NCBI GenBank assembly: GCA_030608725.1
Contig: JAUWDP010000023.1
Coordinates: 1-10,223 of the forward strand
Direction of reading: 5' to 3'
DNA: 10,223 nt
From: Candidatus Bathyarchaeota archaeon
GTDB taxonomy: Archaea; Thermoproteota; Bathyarchaeia; TCS64
Below the pieces are notes generated by a model. It had not been told where the DNA came from and searched no databases. It saw nothing but the letters and a program-made list of their open reading frames with translations. Below are positions 7,401 through 10,223 of the stretch, one piece after another. The position numbers and the translations under genes are program-made. The number at the start of each line of letters is the position of its first letter. Positions within the stretch are counted from its first letter, which is position 1.

Positions 7401-7962
7401 GGTCGTTAACTACAAGTACCTAAGCATGAGAATAAACGGGCTCGAGGAGGAGAGGGCGTCCATCCTCAGGTTCATCGACGAGGTGGAGCAAGAGAAGACC
7501 GAGCACTTCATGACCGCCTTCAACGCGGTCTGCGAGAACTTCTCTGTACTATTCGCCAAGATAACCGGCGGAGGTGACGGTCGCCTAGAGCTGCAGAGGC
7601 CAGAGAGTCCCTTCTCAGGCGGCGTAGACCTCTACGTCCAGTTCCCGGGGAAGCCCATGAGGCTCGTCAGTGGGGCCAGTGGAGGGGAGCGCTCGGTGTC
7701 AGCCATCTCATACCTGCTCGCCATCCAGAGGTTCCTTAAAGCCCCCTTCTATCTCTTCGACGAGATAGACGCCCATCTAGATGACTTCAACACCGCTAGG
7801 CTCGCGGACGTACTGAAGGAGACCGCTCAGGACGCCCAGTTCCTCATGGTTAGCCTGAAGGACGTGATGGTTCATAACGCTGACAAGATATACGGCGTCT
7901 TTGCCCAGAACGGACGCAGCAAAGTAGTGGCCCTACCGATGAAAGTGGAGGTAGCCGTCTAG
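4417..7962 (+). CDS. smc: Chromosome segregation/condensin ATPase SMC
   Basis: SMC is the ATPase of the condensin-like complex that folds and segregates the chromosome, working with ScpA and ScpB. The 1181-residue protein is full length. The N-terminal head has Walker A GPNGSGKSN (32-40) and a Q-loop (Gln145). A long coiled coil, about 165-510, leads to a globular hinge, about 525-670, with glycine-rich FEPMGGLVGG. The return coiled coil is about 680-1010. The C-terminal head has signature SGASGGERS (1085-1093), Walker B FYLFDEID (1111-1118) and D-loop AHLDD. The signature differs from the usual LSGGE. ATG 4417 has AAGGAG at 4400-4405; an in-frame ATG-ACG-TAA just before it (4408-4416) rules out an earlier start. 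The stop TAG shares its G with the GTG start of scpA. A long open frame on the opposite strand is a codon-bias artefact. Confidence 0.97.
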   Translation: MVYISRIVVRNFKMFSGEVKLNFGQGFNVITGPNGSGKSNLIDAVQFVFGELGSKRMRVPDLSGLIFDGAGENSTKPQYAQVTIYFNNNDRGLAIDRKTVSVGRRVDTHGKSKYFLNGKRTSRRRLLDLLVMAGISPGGYNIVLQGTATRLSDLTPVERMSALEDIVGITEYDEKKAEAKGRLSEAERKIEIASAKSDEVRKRVNELERQRNDALRHNLLVKYESKLEAIKQSAQISQLESKIEEIRRQISENESEVAKLEKEKEDLGKAREEARDRLEEFTNEASEKGNTRLPILKSDIVEKRSLQNSFGARIRELDSQKASLERAIEDKLAEIERSKTEIAERRVELRELTKQQRGVDRKVERKGTQLQSLIEKVIDLKETAEGNQKRVEKLTEDLVPMQESLSGLEIGINRHQVNANSLESKIQELEKKKQDSSKTMDALANKIEELEGLKVDEARKLEDMVETIDDQVQRQRSIRGTIEGANKLAKNAEQTITEFTAKRDLWKNVVTEEKALERIREMGEAGALEGYHGPLRQLIKIDLKYQRAAQTSADNWINAVVVEDVKTAIECMEGLKKNKLGMTRFIPLKDINPPEPLKELKASGVEGYLPKLIRCDKEYEPALYLIWGDTYVASDRKTAIDLAKKGYRIVTLAGDLFEPMGGLVGGHWRRPPDFAKLIPTERSIDELSTTIKSLRKSLSTKMTDLRKSGGNLRKFTGFIDAFNKNIDGVDGQILETQESIKRLERSITTIDESIVKRSEERERELALAATLQERKYRTLEEIERAKKEIADLKTLSPSDISGLEVTRNTIESEIVDLRGRKAQLQSEIQIQTNLIDKVLEMRTSDTKDQITRWKEDIKSLEKERVETQKQLVAEQKAVEELQKVLDSTVSDVEATSRVLKTHRGTVRRYEQQIERLERRQVAFERRNMELNLEVEKQRLQAQQRFEELARLGFGEMAPTEEIDITKVEYMLQRIRREKSSLGAINQLAIEHYESVVVNYKYLSMRINGLEEERASILRFIDEVEQEKTEHFMTAFNAVCENFSVLFAKITGGGDGRLELQRPESPFSGGVDLYVQFPGKPMRLVSGASGGERSVSAISYLLAIQRFLKAPFYLFDEIDAHLDDFNTARLADVLKETAQDAQFLMVSLKDVMVHNADKIYGVFAQNGRSKVVALPMKVEVAV

Positions 7963-8621
7963 TGCCGAAGGAGAAGCCATACTACCTGAGGGATCCGTGG
8001 AGTATCCTGTTCAAGGATACTAAGATCGACAAGACCTCCCCTTGGAGTATAGACTTGGTCTACATCCTCACGACCCTCCTGGAGGAGATGAACCGGGTTG
8101 GGATCGACTTCAGGATAGCGGGCACTGCGATCAGCTCCTCGGTGTTGATCTACCAGAAGAAAGCGGAGCTACTCCTCAAGATGGATGAGCCCCCGAAGCC
8201 TCCAGCCGATAAGCTCGATGTCTACGTGCCGCCTCCCCTGAACCTGCCTTTCAGGTTCGAGTTCACGACCACTTCAGTCACCGACCTCATCACGGCCCTT
8301 GAGAAAGCCCTCACCGAGGAGAGGCGCAGTCGCGCTCCGAAATTGCCCGTGCTCCCGACTCCAATCCCAAATTTCCTTGACATGGAGGCGTACCTCCTGG
8401 AGATCGAGGAACGCTCGGAGACTCTTTTCGACAGGATCGTGGACATGGGCGGCGGACCCCTGAGCTTCTTCGACCTATTGGGGGAGAGGAGCTTCTTGGA
8501 GGTCGTCAGGGTGTTCATGATGCTCCTGTTCCTGGGCCAGAGTAGGAGAGTTGAGCTATACCAGGACGAGGAGGAGATCGATATCATAGTCAAGATTAGG
8601 GAGAATGAAGAAGATGAGTAA
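7962..8621 (+). CDS. scpA: Segregation and condensation protein A (kleisin ScpA)
   Basis: ScpA is the kleisin that bridges the two SMC heads and recruits ScpB. The 219-residue protein has the family pattern: an N-terminal DPWSILF segment and helical region with IDLVYILTTLLEEM and ISSSVLIYQKKAELLL (about 10-75), which should contact the SMC neck. A proline-rich, less conserved middle (EPPKPPADKLDVYVPPPL and PVLPTPIPN) follows. The C-terminal winged helix (FLEVVRVFMMLLFLGQSRR, then EEEIDIIVKI, about 175-213) should bind the SMC cap. The GTG start overlaps the smc stop by one base (TAGTG). GGAGGT at 7947-7952, inside the end of smc and 9 nt away, supports it and implies translational coupling. 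Overall similarity to bacterial ScpA is modest, but position between smc and scpB makes the call firm. Confidence 0.9.
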   Translation: MPKEKPYYLRDPWSILFKDTKIDKTSPWSIDLVYILTTLLEEMNRVGIDFRIAGTAISSSVLIYQKKAELLLKMDEPPKPPADKLDVYVPPPLNLPFRFEFTTTSVTDLITALEKALTEERRSRAPKLPVLPTPIPNFLDMEAYLLEIEERSETLFDRIVDMGGGPLSFFDLLGERSFLEVVRVFMMLLFLGQSRRVELYQDEEEIDIIVKIRENEEDE

Positions 8622-9246
8622 CCCCAGACTTTTAGAACGTCTATCCATGCTAGAAGCAGCCCTCTACTCAGCGGGGAGGCCTGTAGGAATGGAGAACCTA
8701 AAGGTCGTTGTCCGGACGAAGTCCGATAAGGTAATGCTGAGCATGATAAGGGAGCTGGACATACGTTACAAGTCGAGGCGCTGCGCCTTGGAAGTCAAGG
8801 CGCTACCAGGGAACCGTGCGGTGATGCGGCTCAAGCCCGAGTTCGACGCCACTGTGAAGAGGTTCACCAACAGGCCTCTGCTGACCTCAGGGCCTCTGAA
8901 GACCCTGTCCTATATCGCCTATCATCAGCCCGTGGAGCAGGTTAAGGTAGTCGAGGACAGGGGGAACCATATCTACAGCCACCTGAGGCGGATGGAGGAG
9001 ATGGGCCTAATCACTAGGGAGAGGCTCAACGGCAGGGGCTATGTGATAGAGACCACCGCATACTTCTCGGAGTACTTCGGCTTCGGACACGACCCCATGA
9101 AGTCCAAGATCCAACTAAGACAGATGTTCGACGAGTTGAAGATAGACAAGCTGGACAACGGGAACCTGGAGGAGACGACATCGGATGTCCTCGCAGACGC
9201 CTTCTCTGATAGCCCTCTATCTGACTCGTTAGATGGCTTCATGTAG
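8614..9246 (+). CDS. scpB: Segregation and condensation protein B (ScpB)
   Basis: ScpB is a winged-helix KITE protein that dimerises on the middle of ScpA in the SMC complex. The protein is 210 residues from ATG 8614; an alternative ATG at 8605 adds three residues. I prefer 8614 because the GGGAG at 8599-8603 is 10 nt away, whereas it would be only 1 nt from 8605. The first winged helix is LERLSMLEAALYSAGRPV onward (about 5-80, ending in AVMRLKPEF). The second includes GPLKTLSYIAYHQPVEQ and the HIYSHLRRMEEMGLI recognition region with GRGYVIETT (about 95-150), followed by TAYFSEYFGF, a typical ScpB ending. The last 40 or so residues are acidic and probably disordered. The start overlaps the end of scpA by 8 nt. 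Confidence 0.92.
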   Translation: MSNPRLLERLSMLEAALYSAGRPVGMENLKVVVRTKSDKVMLSMIRELDIRYKSRRCALEVKALPGNRAVMRLKPEFDATVKRFTNRPLLTSGPLKTLSYIAYHQPVEQVKVVEDRGNHIYSHLRRMEEMGLITRERLNGRGYVIETTAYFSEYFGFGHDPMKSKIQLRQMFDELKIDKLDNGNLEETTSDVLADAFSDSPLSDSLDGFM

Positions 9247-9262
9247 GGAAGTAATAATTCAC

Positions 9263-9275
9263 TTTCCTTATTTTT
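9263..9275 (+). terminator. Oligo-T terminator candidate after scpB
   Basis: TTTCCTTATTTTT, 16 nt past the scpB stop, is a T-rich run of the type that ends archaeal transcripts without a hairpin. It would separate the condensin operon from rps8e. Confidence 0.4.
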
Positions 9276-9304
9276 GAGAACTTCTGATGTTGCTGATACC
9301 ATAC

Positions 9305-9312
9305 TTTTTTAT
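9305..9312 (+). promoter_or_regulatory. TATA-like element for rps8e
   Basis: TTTTTTAT, about 65 nt before the rps8e ATG, would start transcription near 9334, giving a leader of about 40 nt. GGTGAT at 9365-9370, complementary to the 16S tail, is the likely ribosome site. Confidence 0.4.
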
Positions 9313-9373
9313 TTCTCTACCTGACTAATGGCTACAGAAAGTAGGAGAAAATCACTGAGAATAGGGTGATATC

Positions 9374-9760
9374 ATGGCTTGGCACAGCAATATGATGAAG
9401 AAGAAGAAAACTGGGGGAAGAAAGTGGGCCTACAGGTCGAAGAGGCTCCACGAGATGGGGTCCCACCCAGTTGAGACGATGCTCGGCGAGACGGTGAGGA
9501 AGATAGAGTCAGGGCGAAGTGGCTTCGAGAAGACCAAGCTCGTTTCTACAAACTACGTGAACGTCTCCGATCCCTCAACGGGCATGACCGAGCGGCTTGA
9601 GGTGCTGGACGTGGTAAGCAACCCCGCGAACGTCGACTACAACAGGCGAGGCGTCATCACCAAGGGTGTCATCATCAGGACCGAGAAGGGCCTTGCCAAG
9701 ATTATATCCCGACCCGGGCAACACGGCGTCCTGAACGCTGTCGTCTACGAGAGCGACTGA
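9374..9760 (+). CDS. rps8e: 30S ribosomal protein eS8 (S8e)
   Basis: This is a small-subunit ribosomal protein shared by archaea and eukaryotes and absent from bacteria. The 128-residue length matches archaeal members. The basic N-terminus (MAWHSNMMKKKKTGGRKWAY) is typical. The core segments HPVETMLGE, NYVNVSDPSTG, VVSNPANVDYNRRGVITKGV and the ending SRPGQHGVLNAVVYE are family hallmarks. The ATG is preceded by GGTGAT at 9365-9370. It begins a short run with srp19 and probable gar1 on the same strand, a neighbourhood found in other archaea. Confidence 0.97.
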   Translation: MAWHSNMMKKKKTGGRKWAYRSKRLHEMGSHPVETMLGETVRKIESGRSGFEKTKLVSTNYVNVSDPSTGMTERLEVLDVVSNPANVDYNRRGVITKGVIIRTEKGLAKIISRPGQHGVLNAVVYESD

Positions 9761-9777
9761 GTGAGTAACAGAATATC

Positions 9778-9783
9778 TTATAT
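9778..9783 (+). promoter_or_regulatory. TATA-like element before srp19
   Basis: TTATAT, about 40 nt before ATG 9820, could serve as a TATA box, with initiation near 9806 and a short leader. Co-transcription with rps8e across the 59-nt gap is also possible. Confidence 0.3.
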
Positions 9784-9819
9784 CATGACTGTTTCTCCTA
9801 CTGGAAGGTGGGAATCCGC

Positions 9820-10110
9820 ATGAGGAAGAAGGGTAAGCTAGTCTTCTGGCCTGCATATTTCGACTCAGAGTTCTCATGGACCGAGGGACGACGTGTCCCG
9901 AAAAAACTCGCGCTGAGAGGTGTCAAGGCCGATGAGGTCTTCAAGGCTGCCGAAGATCTTGACCTTAGCCCTCTGCTGGAACCCGGAGCTGCTCATCCAA
10001 AGAGACCCTGGCTGAGGTCAGGTCTGATCCTCGTAGATAAGACAGGGACAAAATCTGAGCTACTTAAAGAGACGGCTCAGAGAATCAGGTCAAATAGATC
10101 CCGGAAATGA
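9820..10110 (+). CDS. srp19: Signal recognition particle subunit SRP19
   Basis: SRP19 binds the tips of helices 6 and 8 of 7S/SRP RNA and helps load SRP54, which targets nascent membrane and secreted proteins. The 96-residue protein has the conserved N-terminal VFWPAYFDSEFSWTEGRRVP core, then KKLALRGV, the HPKRPW segment around 60 and the basic C-terminal tail (RIRSNRSRK), as expected for an RNA-binding protein. The frame also opens at GTG 9808, but GGAAGGTGG at 9803-9811 lies over that codon and is well spaced, 8 nt, from ATG 9820, so I chose the latter. It follows rps8e on the same strand. Confidence 0.93.
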   Translation: MRKKGKLVFWPAYFDSEFSWTEGRRVPKKLALRGVKADEVFKAAEDLDLSPLLEPGAAHPKRPWLRSGLILVDKTGTKSELLKETAQRIRSNRSRK

Positions 10111-10138
10111 CCTGTCACTGAATAAAACCTACAAAGAG

Positions 10139-10144
10139 TTATAA
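10139..10144 (+). promoter_or_regulatory. TATA-like element before the rightmost partial gene
   Basis: TTATAA, about 45 nt before ATG 10186, fits an archaeal TATA box with a start near 10167. It is part of a repeated sequence whose second copy (to 10183) abuts the start codon. Confidence 0.3.
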
Positions 10145-10185
10145 GGGGGATTTCTTTCCAATACTTAGTTTATTAAGGGGGTTCT

Positions 10186-10223
10186 ATGGAGTCAAGAAAA
10201 AGGTTGGGGACAGCTCTTCATAT
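10186..10223 (+). CDS. Partial gene, probable H/ACA RNP subunit Gar1 (N-terminus only)
   Basis: An ATG at 10186, with a GGGGG run at 10177-10181 just upstream, opens a frame that runs off the right edge: MESRKRLGTALH. The KRLGxxLH pattern matches the start of archaeal Gar1, a small beta-barrel protein of the pseudouridylation complex, as I recall it. Its place after rps8e and srp19 matches where gar1 sits in other archaea. Only twelve residues are visible, so the identity rests on a short motif plus context. Confidence 0.5.
   Translation, partial: MESRKRLGTALH

Noticed and set aside
1..10223. Mobile element or defence island
   Set aside because: I saw no transposase, integrase, long terminal inverted repeats or defence genes. 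Apart from the edge nucleotidyltransferase and DUF373, the genes are core archaeal housekeeping genes.

Overview
The window is from an archaeon. It encodes the archaeal basal transcription factor TFB, ribosomal protein eS8, the SRP19 subunit of signal recognition particle, the archaea-restricted DUF373 membrane protein, and what looks like the N-terminus of the H/ACA RNP protein Gar1. Several spacers carry BRE/TATA-type promoter sequences, and many starts have GGAGGTG-like or GGTGAT-like Shine-Dalgarno sites. A canonical SMC-ScpA-ScpB operon argues against a typical Sulfolobus-like crenarchaeon. The lineage is otherwise a guess; a TACK archaeon of the Thaumarchaeota/Bathyarchaeota type would fit. 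Genes are moderately GC-rich and the spacers are more AT-rich.

Layout. Positions 1-732 (minus strand, running off the left edge) hold a nucleotidyltransferase-fold protein with an HEPN-like helical tail, divergent from everything else. A 306-base AT-rich spacer carries its promoter and two candidate promoters for tfb (1039-1965). tfb is followed by a six-TM DUF373 protein (2020-3165) and a cis-prenyltransferase of the UppS family (3249-4031). A 385-base non-coding spacer (4032-4416) holds short direct repeats, several small hairpins and the probable smc promoter. The condensin operon smc-scpA-scpB (4417-9246) follows with overlapping, translationally coupled genes. Last come rps8e (9374-9760), srp19 (9820-10110) and the first codons of a probable gar1 (10186 to the right edge).

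How the genes relate. SMC, ScpA (kleisin) and ScpB (winged-helix KITE subunit) should form one chromosome-folding complex, and their overlapping starts suggest coordinated synthesis. The rps8e-srp19-gar1 run is a familiar archaeal information-processing neighbourhood (ribosome, protein targeting, RNA modification). UppS makes the polyprenyl carrier for surface glycosylation; DUF373 beside it has no known function and may act at the membrane.

Most of the window is core archaeal genome. The points most worth a second look are the substituted metal-binding aspartate in the nucleotidyltransferase, the Smc5/6-like ATPase signature in SMC, the repeat- and hairpin-rich region upstream of smc, and the DUF373/uppS pairing.
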